Assembly (NCBI RefSeq): GCF_025426255.1
Contig: NZ_CP104861.1
Span: 2,232,001 to 2,296,000, forward strand
Direction: 5' to 3'
Length of the DNA stretch: 64,000 nt
Origin: Pseudomonas fragi
GTDB lineage: Bacteria; Pseudomonadota; Gammaproteobacteria; Pseudomonadales; Pseudomonadaceae
Within the stretch, counting starts at the first letter, position 1. Every line of letters begins with the position of its first letter. The notes under the pieces are model-generated. The model saw nothing but the letters and a program-made list of their open reading frames with translations, was not told the DNA's origin and did not search any database. Of the stretch, positions 27,222-36,570 are shown piece after piece. The position numbers and the translations under genes are program-made.

Positions 27222-30200
27222 ATGGCGTTCTTCACCGCAGCCAGCAAAGCCGACTTCCAGCATCAACTGCAAGCAGCACTGGCGCAGCACATCAGTGAAC
27301 AGGCACTGCCACAAGTGGCGCTGTTCGCTGAGCAATTCTTCGGCATCATTTCTCTGGATGAACTCACTCAACGTCGGATGTCCGACCTGGCAGGCTGCAC
27401 GCTGTCGGCCTGGCGTTTGCTGGAGCGTTTCGACCCGGCCCAGCCGCAAGTGCGGGTCTTTAACCCTGATTACGAACGTCACGGCTGGCAGTCGACGCAC
27501 ACTGCGGTCGAAGTACTGCATCACGACCTGCCGTTCCTGGTGGACTCGGTGCGTACCGAGCTGAACCGTCGCGGTTACAGCATCCACACCCTGCAAACCA
27601 CGGTATTGAGCGTACGCCGTGGCAGCAAGGGCGAGTTGCTGGAAATCCTGCCCAAGGGCACTACCGGTGAAGGCATCTCGCAAGAGTCGCTGATGTATCT
27701 GGAAATCGATCGCTGCGCCAATGCCGCTGAACTGAATGTGCTGAGCAAGGAACTGGAGCAGGTTCTGGGCGAAGTGCGTATTGCCGTGGCTGATTTTGAG
27801 CCAATGAAGGCCAAGGTTCAGGAGTTGCTGGCGAGTGTCGACAACTGCCAGTACGTGGTTGATGCCGGTGAAAAGGCCGAGGTCAAGAGCTTCCTGGAAT
27901 GGCTGGTGGGTAACCACTTCACCTTCCTGGGCTACGAAGAATTTGTGGTACGTGACGAGGCAGATGGCGGGCATATCGAATATGACGCCGACTCTTTCCT
28001 CGGTCTGACCAAGCTGCTGCGCTCCGGCCTGACCGCCGAAGACTTGCGGATTGAAGATTACGCCGTCAGCTACCTGCGCATGCCGACCCTGCTGTCGTTT
28101 GCCAAGGCTGCGCACCCAAGCCGCGTGCATCGCCCGGCTTACCCTGACTATGTGTCGATCCGTCAGATCGATGCCGACGGCAAGGTGATCAAGGAATGCC
28201 GCTTTATGGGCCTGTATACCTCTTCGGTGTACGGCGAAAGCGTGCGGGAAATCCCTTATATCCGTCGCAAGGTTGCGGAGATCGAGCGCCGCTCCGGCTT
28301 CCAGCCCAAGGCTCACCTGGGCAAGGAACTGGCTCAGGTAGTTGAAGTACTGCCCCGCGATGACCTGTTCCAGACACCTGTGGATGAGCTGTTCACCACC
28401 GTGATGTCGATTGTACAAATCCAGGAGCGCAACAAGATTCGCGTGTTCCTGCGTAAAGACCCGTATGGCCGTTTCTGCTACTGCCTGGCTTACGTGCCGC
28501 GTGATGTGTACTCCACCGAAGTTCGGCAGAAAATCCAGCAGGTGCTGATGGAGCGTCTGCAAGCGTCGGATTGCGAGTTCTGGACCTTCTTCTCTGAGTC
28601 GGTGCTGGCCCGTGTGCAGCTGATTCTGCGGGTTGATCCGAAAAACCGGATCGATATCGACCCGCTGTTGCTGGAAAAAGAAGTGATCCAGGCCTGTCGC
28701 AGCTGGCAGGACGACTACGCCAGCTTGGTGGTTGAAAGCTTCGGCGAGGCCAATGGCACCAAAGTGCTGGCGGACTTCCCCAAGGGCTTCCCGGCAGGTT
28801 ACCGCGAGCGTTTTGCCGCGCACTCAGCCGTGGTCGACATGCAGCACCTGATGAGCCTCAGCGAGAAAAACCCGCTGGTGATGAGCTTCTATCAGCCGCT
28901 GGGCCAGAGTGCCGGTCAGGAGCTGCATTGCAAGCTGTATCACGCTGATACACCGCTGGCGCTGTCGGACGTGCTGCCGATTCTGGAAAATCTTGGCCTG
29001 CGCGTACTGGGCGAGTTCCCGTACCGTCTGCGTCATGCCAATGGTCGTGAGTTCTGGATTCATGACTTCGCCTTTACTGCTGGCGAAGGCTTGAATCTGG
29101 ATATCCAGCAACTCAACGACACGCTGCAGGATGCATTCGTGCATATCGTCAGCGGCGACGCCGAGAACGATGCCTTCAATCGCCTGGTACTGACTGCCGG
29201 TTTGCCGTGGCGTGATGTGGCGTTGCTGCGTGCTTACGCCCGTTACCTGAAGCAGATCCGCCTGGGCTTTGACCTGGGTTATATCGCCAGCACCCTGAAC
29301 AACCACACCGACATCGCCCGCGAGTTGACCCGGTTGTTCAAGACCCGTTTCTATCTGGCGCGCAAACTGACGGCCGAAGACCTGGAAGACAAGCAACTGC
29401 GTCTGGAGCAGGCGATTCTGACGGCACTGGACGATGTTCAGGTGCTCAACGAAGACCGCATCCTGCGTCGTTACCTGGACCTGATCAAAGCCACTCTGCG
29501 CACCAACTTCTACCAGCCGGATGCCAACGGTCATAACCGTTCGTACTTCAGCTTCAAGTTCAATCCGCACCTGATTCCAGAGCTGCCAAAACCTGTACCG
29601 AAATTTGAAATCTTCGTGTACTCGCCTCGGGTCGAAGGCGTGCACTTGCGCTTCGGTAACGTGGCGCGTGGCGGCTTGCGCTGGTCGGACCGTGAAGAAG
29701 ACTTCCGTACCGAAGTGCTGGGCCTGGTAAAAGCCCAGCAAGTGAAGAACTCGGTCATCGTGCCGGTGGGCGCCAAGGGCGGTTTCGTGCCGCGTCGCCT
29801 GCCATTGGGTGGCGGCCGTGACGAGATCCAGGCTGAGGCGATTGCTTGCTACCGGATCTTTATTTCCGGCCTGCTGGACATCACCGATAACCTCAAGGAC
29901 GGCGCACTGGTGCCGCCATTGAACGTCGTTCGTCACGACGATGATGACCCGTACCTGGTGGTTGCCGCCGACAAGGGCACTGCAACGTTCTCCGACATCG
30001 CCAACGGCATCGCCATCGATTACGGCTTCTGGCTGGGTGATGCGTTCGCGTCGGGCGGCTCGGCCGGTTATGACCATAAAAAAATGGGCATTACCGCCAA
30101 GGGCGCCTGGGTCGGCGTGCAGCGCCACTTCAAAGAGCGCGGGATCAACGTTCAGCAAGACAGCATCAGCGTGGTCGGTGTCGGTGATATGGCCGGTGAC

Positions 30201-32078
30201 GTGTTCGGTAACGGCTTGTTGATGTCCGACAAGCTGCAACTGGTCGCGGCTTTCAACCATCTGCATATCTTTATCGATCCGAACCCGGAGCCTGCGAACA
30301 GCTTCGTTGAGCGTCAGCGCCTGTTCGACCTGCCGCGTTCGGCTTGGTCGGATTACGACACCAGCATCATGTCTGCGGGCGGCGGTATCTTCTCCCGTAG
30401 CGCGAAAAGCATCGCTATCTCGCCCGAGATGAAAGAGCGCTTCGCAATCAGTGCCGACAAGTTGACCCCGACCGAACTGCTCAACGCCTTGCTCAAGGCG
30501 CCAGTAGATCTGCTGTGGAACGGCGGTATCGGTACTTACGTCAAAGCCAGCAGCGAAAGCCACGCCGATGTTGGCGACAAGGCCAATGATGCGTTGCGCG
30601 TCAATGGCAACGAATTGCGCTGCAAGGTAGTGGGCGAGGGCGGCAACCTGGGCATGACCCAGTTGGGTCGTGTCGAGTTCAACCTTAATGGCGGTGGCTC
30701 CAACACCGACTTTATCGACAACGCTGGCGGCGTGGACTGCTCTGACCACGAAGTGAATATCAAAATCCTGCTCAATGAAGTGGTGCAGGCTGGCGATATG
30801 ACCGAGAAGCAGCGCAACCAGTTGCTGGGCAGCATGACCGACGAAGTGGGCGGTCTGGTGCTGGGCAACAACTACAAGCAGACCCAGGCCATCTCGCTGG
30901 CGGCCCGTCGTGCCTATGAGCGGATTGCCGAATACAAGCGCCTGATGAACGATCTGGAAGCCCGTGGCAAGCTGGACCGTGCCATTGAGTTCCTGCCGTC
31001 AGAAGAGCAGCTCAACGAACGTGTCGCGGCCGGTCATGGCCTGACACGTGCCGAGCTGTCGGTGCTGATCTCGTACAGCAAGATCGACCTCAAGGAGGCC
31101 TTGCTCAACTCCCAGGTGCCGGACGACGTCTACCTGACCCGCGACATGGAAACCGCGTTTCCGCCGATGCTGGTCAGCAAGTTTGCCGAAGCCATGCGTC
31201 GTCACCGTCTGAAGCGCGAAATCGTCAGCACCCAGATTGCCAACGATCTGGTCAACCACATGGGCATTACCTTTGTCGAGCGCTTGAAAGAGTCGACCGG
31301 CATGAGTGCAGCCAACGTGGCTGGTGCTTACGTGATCGTGCGCGATATTTTTCACCTCCCGCACTGGTTCCGTCAGATCGAAGCGCTGGACTATCAGGTG
31401 CCGGCTGAAATCCAGCTGGCGCTGATGGATGAGCTGATGCGTCTGGGTCGCCGTGCTACACGCTGGTTCCTGCGCAGCCGTCGCAACGAATTGGACGCGG
31501 CGCGCGATGTGGCGCACTTCGGTCCGCATCTGGCAGCGTTGGGCCTCAAGCTCGACGAATTGCTGGAAGGTCCTACCCGCGAAGGCTGGCAGACCCGCTA
31601 CCAGGCGTACGTCGAGGCTGGAGTGCCGGAGTTGCTGGCGCGGATGGTGGCCGGTACTACGCACCTGTACACCTTGCTGCCGATCATCGAAGCGTCGGAT
31701 GTGACCGGTCAAAATGCCGCTGATGTGGCCAAGGCGTACTTCGCCGTTGGCAGCGCACTGGACCTGACCTGGTACCTGCAGCAGATCAGCAACTTGCCGG
31801 TTGAAAACAACTGGCAGGCGCTGGCCCGCGAAGCGTTCCGCGACGATATCGACTGGCAGCAGCGTGCAATTACCGTCTCGGTATTGCAGATGACGGATGC
31901 TGGCGAAAGTATCGAAGCGCGCCTGGCGCTGTGGCTTGAGCAGAATAACTCGATGGTTGAGCGCTGGCGCGCGATGCTGGTCGATCTGCGGGCTGCAACC
32001 GGCAACGACTACGCGATGTACGCGGTGGCCAACCGCGAGCTGCTTGACCTGGCGTTGAGCGGTCAATCAGGGCTCTGA
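27222..32078 (+). CDS. gdhB: NAD-specific glutamate dehydrogenase, 180 kDa class
   Basis: The 1618-residue enzyme matches the large NAD-GDH family, which oxidises glutamate to 2-oxoglutarate and ammonium. The long N-terminal part carries ACT-like regulatory segments; the catalytic core lies around residues 800-1200, with RGGLRWSDREEDFRTEV, the substrate-binding lysine region PVGAKGGFVPRRLP, and the nucleotide-binding VVGVGDMAGDVFGNGLL. The length is essentially the standard 1610-1620. The gene is monocistronic: a strong terminator follows 20 bases after the stop. Large antisense open frames opposite it are shadows of its codon bias. Confidence 0.97.
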   Translation: MAFFTAASKADFQHQLQAALAQHISEQALPQVALFAEQFFGIISLDELTQRRMSDLAGCTLSAWRLLERFDPAQPQVRVFNPDYERHGWQSTHTAVEVLHHDLPFLVDSVRTELNRRGYSIHTLQTTVLSVRRGSKGELLEILPKGTTGEGISQESLMYLEIDRCANAAELNVLSKELEQVLGEVRIAVADFEPMKAKVQELLASVDNCQYVVDAGEKAEVKSFLEWLVGNHFTFLGYEEFVVRDEADGGHIEYDADSFLGLTKLLRSGLTAEDLRIEDYAVSYLRMPTLLSFAKAAHPSRVHRPAYPDYVSIRQIDADGKVIKECRFMGLYTSSVYGESVREIPYIRRKVAEIERRSGFQPKAHLGKELAQVVEVLPRDDLFQTPVDELFTTVMSIVQIQERNKIRVFLRKDPYGRFCYCLAYVPRDVYSTEVRQKIQQVLMERLQASDCEFWTFFSESVLARVQLILRVDPKNRIDIDPLLLEKEVIQACRSWQDDYASLVVESFGEANGTKVLADFPKGFPAGYRERFAAHSAVVDMQHLMSLSEKNPLVMSFYQPLGQSAGQELHCKLYHADTPLALSDVLPILENLGLRVLGEFPYRLRHANGREFWIHDFAFTAGEGLNLDIQQLNDTLQDAFVHIVSGDAENDAFNRLVLTAGLPWRDVALLRAYARYLKQIRLGFDLGYIASTLNNHTDIARELTRLFKTRFYLARKLTAEDLEDKQLRLEQAILTALDDVQVLNEDRILRRYLDLIKATLRTNFYQPDANGHNRSYFSFKFNPHLIPELPKPVPKFEIFVYSPRVEGVHLRFGNVARGGLRWSDREEDFRTEVLGLVKAQQVKNSVIVPVGAKGGFVPRRLPLGGGRDEIQAEAIACYRIFISGLLDITDNLKDGALVPPLNVVRHDDDDPYLVVAADKGTATFSDIANGIAIDYGFWLGDAFASGGSAGYDHKKMGITAKGAWVGVQRHFKERGINVQQDSISVVGVGDMAGDVFGNGLLMSDKLQLVAAFNHLHIFIDPNPEPANSFVERQRLFDLPRSAWSDYDTSIMSAGGGIFSRSAKSIAISPEMKERFAISADKLTPTELLNALLKAPVDLLWNGGIGTYVKASSESHADVGDKANDALRVNGNELRCKVVGEGGNLGMTQLGRVEFNLNGGGSNTDFIDNAGGVDCSDHEVNIKILLNEVVQAGDMTEKQRNQLLGSMTDEVGGLVLGNNYKQTQAISLAARRAYERIAEYKRLMNDLEARGKLDRAIEFLPSEEQLNERVAAGHGLTRAELSVLISYSKIDLKEALLNSQVPDDVYLTRDMETAFPPMLVSKFAEAMRRHRLKREIVSTQIANDLVNHMGITFVERLKESTGMSAANVAGAYVIVRDIFHLPHWFRQIEALDYQVPAEIQLALMDELMRLGRRATRWFLRSRRNELDAARDVAHFGPHLAALGLKLDELLEGPTREGWQTRYQAYVEAGVPELLARMVAGTTHLYTLLPIIEASDVTGQNAADVAKAYFAVGSALDLTWYLQQISNLPVENNWQALAREAFRDDIDWQQRAITVSVLQMTDAGESIEARLALWLEQNNSMVERWRAMLVDLRAATGNDYAMYAVANRELLDLALSGQSGL

Positions 32079-32097
32079 CAGCCTGAGTAGCAAAACG

Positions 32098-32134
32098 AAG
32101 CCCCGGCTCATGTGAAGTGAGTCGGGGCTTTTTT
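32098..32134 (+). terminator. Rho-independent terminator of gdhB
   Basis: AAGCCCCGGCTCA pairs with TGAGTCGGGGCTT across a TGTGAAG loop, with one extra T in the right arm, and is followed by a T-run. It lies 20 bases after the gdhB stop and could also serve the convergent DUF4404 gene because an A-run starts the left arm. Confidence 0.9.
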
Positions 32135-32148
32135 GCAATTGATCAACT

Positions 32149-32159
32149 GTGGGAGCGAG
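32149..32159. repeat. Truncated REP remnant
   Basis: GTGGGAGCGAG matches the first 11 bases of the REP units at 10852 and 26261 and then diverges, with no inverted partner nearby. It looks like a decayed single REP. Confidence 0.45.
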
Positions 32160-32181
32160 TGTATGGGCTGTAGCGGGCAGG

Positions 32182-32445
32182 TCAGATCCCGATATTACCC
32201 AGGGTTTGCACGATATTGCGCAGCGTCACGGCCAGGGTAGGGTGCTCGACCTCGAAGCGTTCTACCGCGAGGTTGACGCTGTCGGCGAGGCTGGAATCGT
32301 TGGTGGCCTTTTCGATGTCGATCTGAGCCTGGATTTGGGTTGAGAGCTGGTTCAAATGATCACGCTCTTCTTGGGTGAGCGGTGGATTCTGTTCCAGTTG
32401 CTCGCGCAGGGTGTCGAGTTGTTCTTGCAGTTCGCGGGCAGGCAT
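32182..32445 (-). CDS. DUF4404-family small coiled-coil protein
   Basis: The 87-residue helical, glutamine/leucine-rich protein (LQEQLDTLREQLEQNPPL) resembles DUF4404. I start at the ATG at 32445 (MPARELQEQL) because AAGGA is well spaced from it but directly abuts the in-frame ATG at 32454. Probably cytoplasmic; function unknown. It converges with gdhB. Confidence 0.8.
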   Translation of the reverse strand: MPARELQEQLDTLREQLEQNPPLTQEERDHLNQLSTQIQAQIDIEKATNDSSLADSVNLAVERFEVEHPTLAVTLRNIVQTLGNIGI

Positions 32446-32737
32446 AGCATTCATCCTTTATTGATAGGCTCTGATGTAGACCTTGGCAGTGAACAAAAGG
32501 TCTGCAAGTGAACTTCTAGATTAATCCACTCGTGTCCAGAGTGCATGATCTCTATCAAAATCACTTGGGTACATTGCCCAGCGGGATAAAAGAATTGCGG
32601 AGGGCGGAACGTCTATCGTTAATACAAGTCTGTTTTGAGGCTTGCTTGGGGGCTGCCTAAAACAGATTTACCGTTATACTACGGGCCTGACTCAGGGCAT
32701 AGCGCCCAAGTATCAAGTAACTTCAGGGAGTTTTGCT
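32446..32737. promoter_or_regulatory. Divergent intergenic region between DUF4404 gene and mlaA
   Basis: The region must hold promoters in both directions. TATACT at about 32685-32690 could be the mlaA -10 element, though no good -35 sits 17 bases before it. TTCAGGGAG gives mlaA a strong ribosome site. No other structure stands out. Confidence 0.35.
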
Positions 32738-33427
32738 ATGCGCTGGACCGATCGTCTTGCTCAATTATGTGTCTGTGCCGGTGTGGCCATGCTGCCATTT
32801 GCTGCCAATGCAGCCTCCGAAGATGACCCGTGGGAAGGGGTCAACCGTGTGGTTTTCAAATTCAACGACACGATTGATACCTACGCCTTGAAGCCGCTTG
32901 CTCAAGGCTATCAGTACATCACTCCGCAATTTTTGGAGGATGGCATCCACAACATGTACCGCAATATCGGTGATATTCGAAACCTGGCCAACGATGTCTT
33001 GCAAGCCAAGCCTCACGCCGCCGGTGTAGACACCGCTCGTTTGTTGCTCAATACCACCCTGGGTGTAGCCGGTTTCTTTGACCTGGGCACCAAAATGGGC
33101 CTGCATCGCAACAGCGAAGACTTCGGTCAGACCTTGGGCCGTTGGGGCGTTGAAAGCGGTCCTTACGTCGTGCTGCCGTTACTGGGCCCGAGCACCGTGC
33201 GTGATGCGGTCGGCATTTACCCTGACTCCTTCACCGAACCGTACCGCTACATCAATGATATCCCGGCACGTAACATGACCATCGGCATGGACTTGATCGA
33301 TACCCGCGCCAGCTTGTTGTCGGCCGAAAAACTGATCACCGGCGACAAGTACATCTTTATCCGCAATGCGTATCTGCAAAACCGCGAATTCAAAGTCAAG
33401 GACGGGCAGGTTGTCGACGACTTTTAA
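32738..33427 (+). CDS. mlaA: MlaA/VacJ, outer-membrane lipid asymmetry maintenance protein
   Basis: The 229-residue protein has a signal peptide and the MlaA core: DDPWEGVNRVVFKFND, NIGDIRNLANDVLQ, LNTTLGVAGFFDLGTKMGL and SGPYVVLPLLGPSTVRD. MlaA removes misplaced phospholipids from the outer leaflet and hands them to MlaC. Unlike the E. coli lipoprotein there is no lipobox: the two early cysteines are not in an LxxC context, and the cleavage motif is ANA before ASED, so it is probably cut by signal peptidase I. The start at 32738 follows AGGGAG; longer frames upstream are not conserved-looking. A terminator follows at once. Confidence 0.95.
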   Translation: MRWTDRLAQLCVCAGVAMLPFAANAASEDDPWEGVNRVVFKFNDTIDTYALKPLAQGYQYITPQFLEDGIHNMYRNIGDIRNLANDVLQAKPHAAGVDTARLLLNTTLGVAGFFDLGTKMGLHRNSEDFGQTLGRWGVESGPYVVLPLLGPSTVRDAVGIYPDSFTEPYRYINDIPARNMTIGMDLIDTRASLLSAEKLITGDKYIFIRNAYLQNREFKVKDGQVVDDF

Positions 33428-33443
33428 GTCGCTCGGCGTGTGC

Positions 33444-33474
33444 GCAAAAAACGGCCCGGGTGGCCGTTTTTTGC
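33444..33474 (+). terminator. Rho-independent terminator of mlaA
   Basis: A perfect 13 bp stem (GCAAAAAACGGCC with its complement) around a five base loop CGGGT lies 17 bases after the mlaA stop. The A-run and T-run make it usable in both directions. Confidence 0.9.
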
Positions 33475-33769
33475 ATTGTTGCAGATGAGAAATAGTCTGC
33501 TTTAGAACACTTCTGACCTTGGTTTTAGTTGCCGTATTCGTGGTTCTTATAACCCGCGGGAATTTAACGTGACGAACACCTCAAGCCACCATCGGCCTGA
33601 GCTTGAAACCCCCCGCGGATGGGAGTACCGTCTGCGCCTTACACGGGCACCTTTGTAGGATCGAGCAACACAGTCGATTTGAATCAGGGATGTTCACAAG
33701 CCAATTCAGTCGCTGAGCTCGACGTAATCGAGCCTCCACGACAACCTAATTCTGGCGCCGTTTGCCCAC
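33475..33769. other. Intergenic leader region upstream of hsbR
   Basis: No gene is visible in this gap. A small hairpin (GCGGATGG at 33615-33622 with CCGTCTGC at 33628-33635, using two G-U pairs in RNA) presents GAGTA in its loop after GG. The hsbR ATG at 33770 has no clear Shine-Dalgarno, so leader structure may matter for its translation. Confidence 0.4.
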
Positions 33770-34954
33770 ATGCAAAAAACCAGTGCCACGCTGCTGATCA
33801 TTGATGACGACGACGTAGTGCGCGCCAGCCTGGCGGCCTACTTGGAAGACAGCGGCTTCAGCGTCCTTCAGGCCAGTAATGGCTTGCAAGGCCTTCAGGT
33901 GTTCGAGCTAGAGCAGCCAGATTTAATCATCTGTGACCTGCGCATGCCGCAAATGAGTGGTCTGGAGCTGATTCGCCAGGTCACCCTGCGCTCGTCGCAA
34001 ACGCCTGTGATCGTCATCTCGGGCGCAGGTGTGATGAGTGATGTGGTCGAGGCGTTGCGTCTTGGCGCTGCCGACTATCTGATCAAGCCGCTCGAAGATC
34101 TCGCCGTTCTGGAGCACTCCGTACACCGGGCGCTGGATCGTGCGCGTTTAGTACTTGAGAATCAGCGTTATCGCGACAAGCTTGAGTCTGCCAACCGCGA
34201 GCTCGAGGCCAGCCTGCATTTACTGCAGGAAGACCAGAACGCGGGCAGGCAGGTGCAGATGAACATGCTGCCGGTCAGCCCTTGGTCTATTGATGAATTC
34301 AACTTCGCTCATCAGATCATTCCGTCGCTGTACCTGTCCGGTGATTTTGTTGACTACTTCCGAGTCGACGAGCGTCGGGTAGCGTTCTATCTGGCTGACG
34401 TTTCCGGTCACGGCGCGTCTTCAGCGTTTGTCACGGTGCTGCTCAAGTTCATGACCACACGCCTGCTGTTTGAATCCAAGCGCAATGGCAGCCTGCCGGA
34501 GTTCAAGCCTTCCGAAGTGCTTGGGCACATCAACCGTGGCCTGATCAACTGCAAGCTGGGCAAGCACGTAACCATGGTGGGTGGGGTGATTGATGAAGAA
34601 ACCGGCTTGCTGACCTACAGCATTGGCGGACACCTGCCACTGCCGGTGCTCTACACTCCTGACAGCGTTAGTTATCTCGAAGGGCGAGGGCTGCCCGTTG
34701 GCTTGTTCAACGAAGCCACGTACGAGGATCATGTGCTGAAACTGCCTGAAACCTTCAGCCTTACGCTGATGTCAGACGGGATACTGGATCTTTTGACCGA
34801 GCCTACGCTCAAAGAGAAAGAAGCTGCTTTACCGCAATTGGTGAAAACAGCAGGCGGCAGCCTGGATGGTCTGCGCCAGGTTTTTGGATTAGCTACGCTA
34901 GGGGAGATGCCGGATGATATCGCCTTGTTGGTGTTGAGCAGGAATCTTAAATGA
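33770..34954 (+). CDS. hsbR: HsbR-like response regulator with PP2C/SpoIIE phosphatase output
   Basis: The 394-residue cytoplasmic protein has a receiver domain (acidic pocket IIDDDDVV, phosphorylation site D56 in IICDLRMPQMSG, lysine in YLIKPLED), a coiled-coil linker (residues about 125-155) and a C-terminal PP2C-type phosphatase (FYLADVSGHGASSAFVTVLL, LTLMSDGILDL, MPDDIALLVL). In P. aeruginosa HsbR controls the phosphorylation state of the antagonist HsbA, which switches between flagellar anti-sigma FlgM and biofilm outputs. The stop overlaps the hsbA start (ATGA). No good ribosome site precedes the ATG. Confidence 0.92.
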   Translation: MQKTSATLLIIDDDDVVRASLAAYLEDSGFSVLQASNGLQGLQVFELEQPDLIICDLRMPQMSGLELIRQVTLRSSQTPVIVISGAGVMSDVVEALRLGAADYLIKPLEDLAVLEHSVHRALDRARLVLENQRYRDKLESANRELEASLHLLQEDQNAGRQVQMNMLPVSPWSIDEFNFAHQIIPSLYLSGDFVDYFRVDERRVAFYLADVSGHGASSAFVTVLLKFMTTRLLFESKRNGSLPEFKPSEVLGHINRGLINCKLGKHVTMVGGVIDEETGLLTYSIGGHLPLPVLYTPDSVSYLEGRGLPVGLFNEATYEDHVLKLPETFSLTLMSDGILDLLTEPTLKEKEAALPQLVKTAGGSLDGLRQVFGLATLGEMPDDIALLVLSRNLK

Positions 34955-35433
34955 GTACCGGTAGAATTCAGTTCGCCGAACAGGATGGCACCTTCGTCCT
35001 GAAGTTTGTGGGTGAAGTGCGTCTGACGTTGTGTTCGGCACTGGATGCGACAATCGAGAGGATTTTCACGGCGCTGAATTTTAACGCCATCGTGATCGAC
35101 CTCACCGAAACCCGCAGTATCGACAGCACCACACTGGGTTTGCTGGCGAAACTGTCGATTTTGTCGCGTCAAAAAATAGGCCTGTTGCCAACGGTGGTCA
35201 CCACCCACGAAGACATCACCCGTCTGCTGCAATCGATGGGCTTCGATCAGGTGTTCAACATCATCGGCAAGCCAATCCCATGCCCTGAGTGCCTGACAGA
35301 CTTGCCTTCGCAGGACCAGTCCGAAGAAGTGGTTCGGGTGAAGGTGCTTGAAGCCCACAAGATCCTGATGGGGCTCAACGACTCCAACCGTGAAGCGTTC
35401 CACGACCTGGTGAATGCGCTCGAGCGTCACTGA
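34951..35433 (+). CDS. hsbA: HsbA-like STAS-domain anti-anti-sigma factor
   Basis: The 160-residue protein has a STAS domain with the phospho-acceptor region DLTETRSIDSTTLGLLAKL, in which the serine of IDSTTLG is the expected regulatory site, and a C-terminal tail with ECLTDLPSQDQSE. It is coupled to hsbR by a 4 base overlap and is the switch partner acted on by HsbR. No diguanylate cyclase gene follows directly, since a terminator and convergent dusA come next. Confidence 0.92.
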   Translation: MSTGRIQFAEQDGTFVLKFVGEVRLTLCSALDATIERIFTALNFNAIVIDLTETRSIDSTTLGLLAKLSILSRQKIGLLPTVVTTHEDITRLLQSMGFDQVFNIIGKPIPCPECLTDLPSQDQSEEVVRVKVLEAHKILMGLNDSNREAFHDLVNALERH

Positions 35434-35451
35434 TCCAAAAGCTGCAGCATC

Positions 35452-35490
35452 AAAAAAGGGGCCGTCCTGTGCAGGAACGGCCCCTTTTTG
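35452..35490. terminator. Bidirectional terminator between hsbA and dusA
   Basis: An AAAAAGGGGCCGT arm pairs with ACGGCCCCTTTTT around a short CCTGTGCAGGA cap, giving A- and T-runs on both sides. It lies between the convergent hsbA and dusA stops and can serve both. Confidence 0.9.
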
Positions 35491-35502
35491 ATTGCGCCTG
35501 GT

Positions 35503-36513
35503 TTAGCGGCCTTCCAGCAGCTCCCCAGCTTGATCCAGAAGGGCCAGTGGATCCTTGGTCTTATGGATATCCACCGACAGCAACTGGCGGAAGCGTCGGG
35601 CGCCAGGGAACCCTTGGCCCAGCCCCAGAATGTGCCGCGTGATGTGATGCATCGAGCCGCCCGCAGCAATATGCGCTGCGATATAGGGCCGCAACAACGC
35701 CAGCGCCTGGGCCCGTGAAATCACAGGTGCAGTGCTGCCAAACAACAGTTGATCGACCTCGGCCAAAATGTACGGGTTGTGGTAGGCCTCACGGCCCAGC
35801 ATCACACCATCGAACACCTGCAAATGCTCCTGGCATTGCTCAAGCGTCTTGATCCCGCCATTGAGAATAATCTCCAGCTCAGGAAAGTCGGCTTTCAACT
35901 GCGCAGCCACATCATAACGCAGGGGGGGGATATCGCGATTCTCTTTCGGCGACAGCCCTTCCAGAATGGCGATACGCGCATGCACGGTAAAACTGGTGCA
36001 GCCCGCATCACGAACGGTGCCGACAAAATCGCACAACTGCTCGTAGCTATCGCGCCCGTTAATGCCGATCCGGTGCTTGACCGTAACCGGAACAGACACC
36101 GCATCACGCATTGCCTTCACACAGTCGGCAACCAGCGCCGGGTGCGCCATCAAGCAGGCGCCGATCATATTGTTCTGCACCCGATCGCTCGGGCAGCCGA
36201 CATTAAGATTCACCTCGTCATAACCCACATCCTGAGCCATACGCGCGCACGCCGCCAAATCGGCCGGCACACTGCCGCCCAACTGCAGGGCCAGCGGATG
36301 CTCAGTCTCGTCATGACGCAAAAAGCGTTCGGCATCCCCATTGAGCAATGCGCCCGTGGTGACCATTTCGGTGTAAAGCAGCGCGTTTTTGGATAGCAGG
36401 CGCAGGAAGTAGCGGCAGTGGCGATCTGTCCAATCCATCATAGGCGCCACGCTAAAGCGTCTGGACACCGCAGAGCCTTTGTTTGCATGGGTTGTAGCTG
36501 ATTTTTCTACCAT
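35503..36513 (-). CDS. dusA: tRNA-dihydrouridine(20/20a) synthase DusA, 5' end remodelled by prophage integration
   Basis: The 336-residue flavoenzyme reduces U20/U20a in tRNA. Conserved landmarks are RFSVAPMMDWTDRHCRYF at residues 19-36, the catalytic cysteine in NLNVGCPSDRVQNN, the tRNA-binding KHRIGIN, SPKENRDIPPL and LNGGIKTLEQC. The conserved part begins at about residue 17. The preceding residues (MVEKSATTHANKGSA) are probably contributed by the inserted prophage, which restores a working start; a GTG at 36468 is an alternative. The gene's 5' end is a known attachment site for a group of tyrosine integrases, and an integrase gene starts about 100 bases away. Confidence 0.95.
   Translation of the reverse strand: MVEKSATTHANKGSAVSRRFSVAPMMDWTDRHCRYFLRLLSKNALLYTEMVTTGALLNGDAERFLRHDETEHPLALQLGGSVPADLAACARMAQDVGYDEVNLNVGCPSDRVQNNMIGACLMAHPALVADCVKAMRDAVSVPVTVKHRIGINGRDSYEQLCDFVGTVRDAGCTSFTVHARIAILEGLSPKENRDIPPLRYDVAAQLKADFPELEIILNGGIKTLEQCQEHLQVFDGVMLGREAYHNPYILAEVDQLLFGSTAPVISRAQALALLRPYIAAHIAAGGSMHHITRHILGLGQGFPGARRFRQLLSVDIHKTKDPLALLDQAGELLEGR
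36420..36480. other. Probable prophage attachment site (attL) in the 5' end of dusA
   Basis: The conserved DusA codons for SVAPMMDWTDRHC (about 36418-36456) adjoin foreign-looking sequence and then the integrase gene, the arrangement expected when a phage recombines into dusA and supplies a replacement 5' end. The crossover core should be a short identical stretch somewhere in this span. No second copy exists in the window, so the right attachment site lies beyond 64000. The exact core is not defined. Confidence 0.6.
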
Positions 36514-36570
36514 TTTGCTCTACGTGTTTAAGGCGTGTTTTAGGGGGTAAAAGGGCGTTTTTCTGGAGTG

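Noticed and set aside
27192..30749. Two very long open frames (about 540 and 640 codons) antisense to gdhB
   Set aside because: They mirror the codon bias of the GC-rich gdhB coding strand, are rich in His/Gln/Arg without any domain, and lack ribosome sites.
33619..33804. Small open frame overlapping the hsbR start
   Set aside because: No ribosome site, no conserved-looking sequence, and it runs out of frame into the receiver domain.
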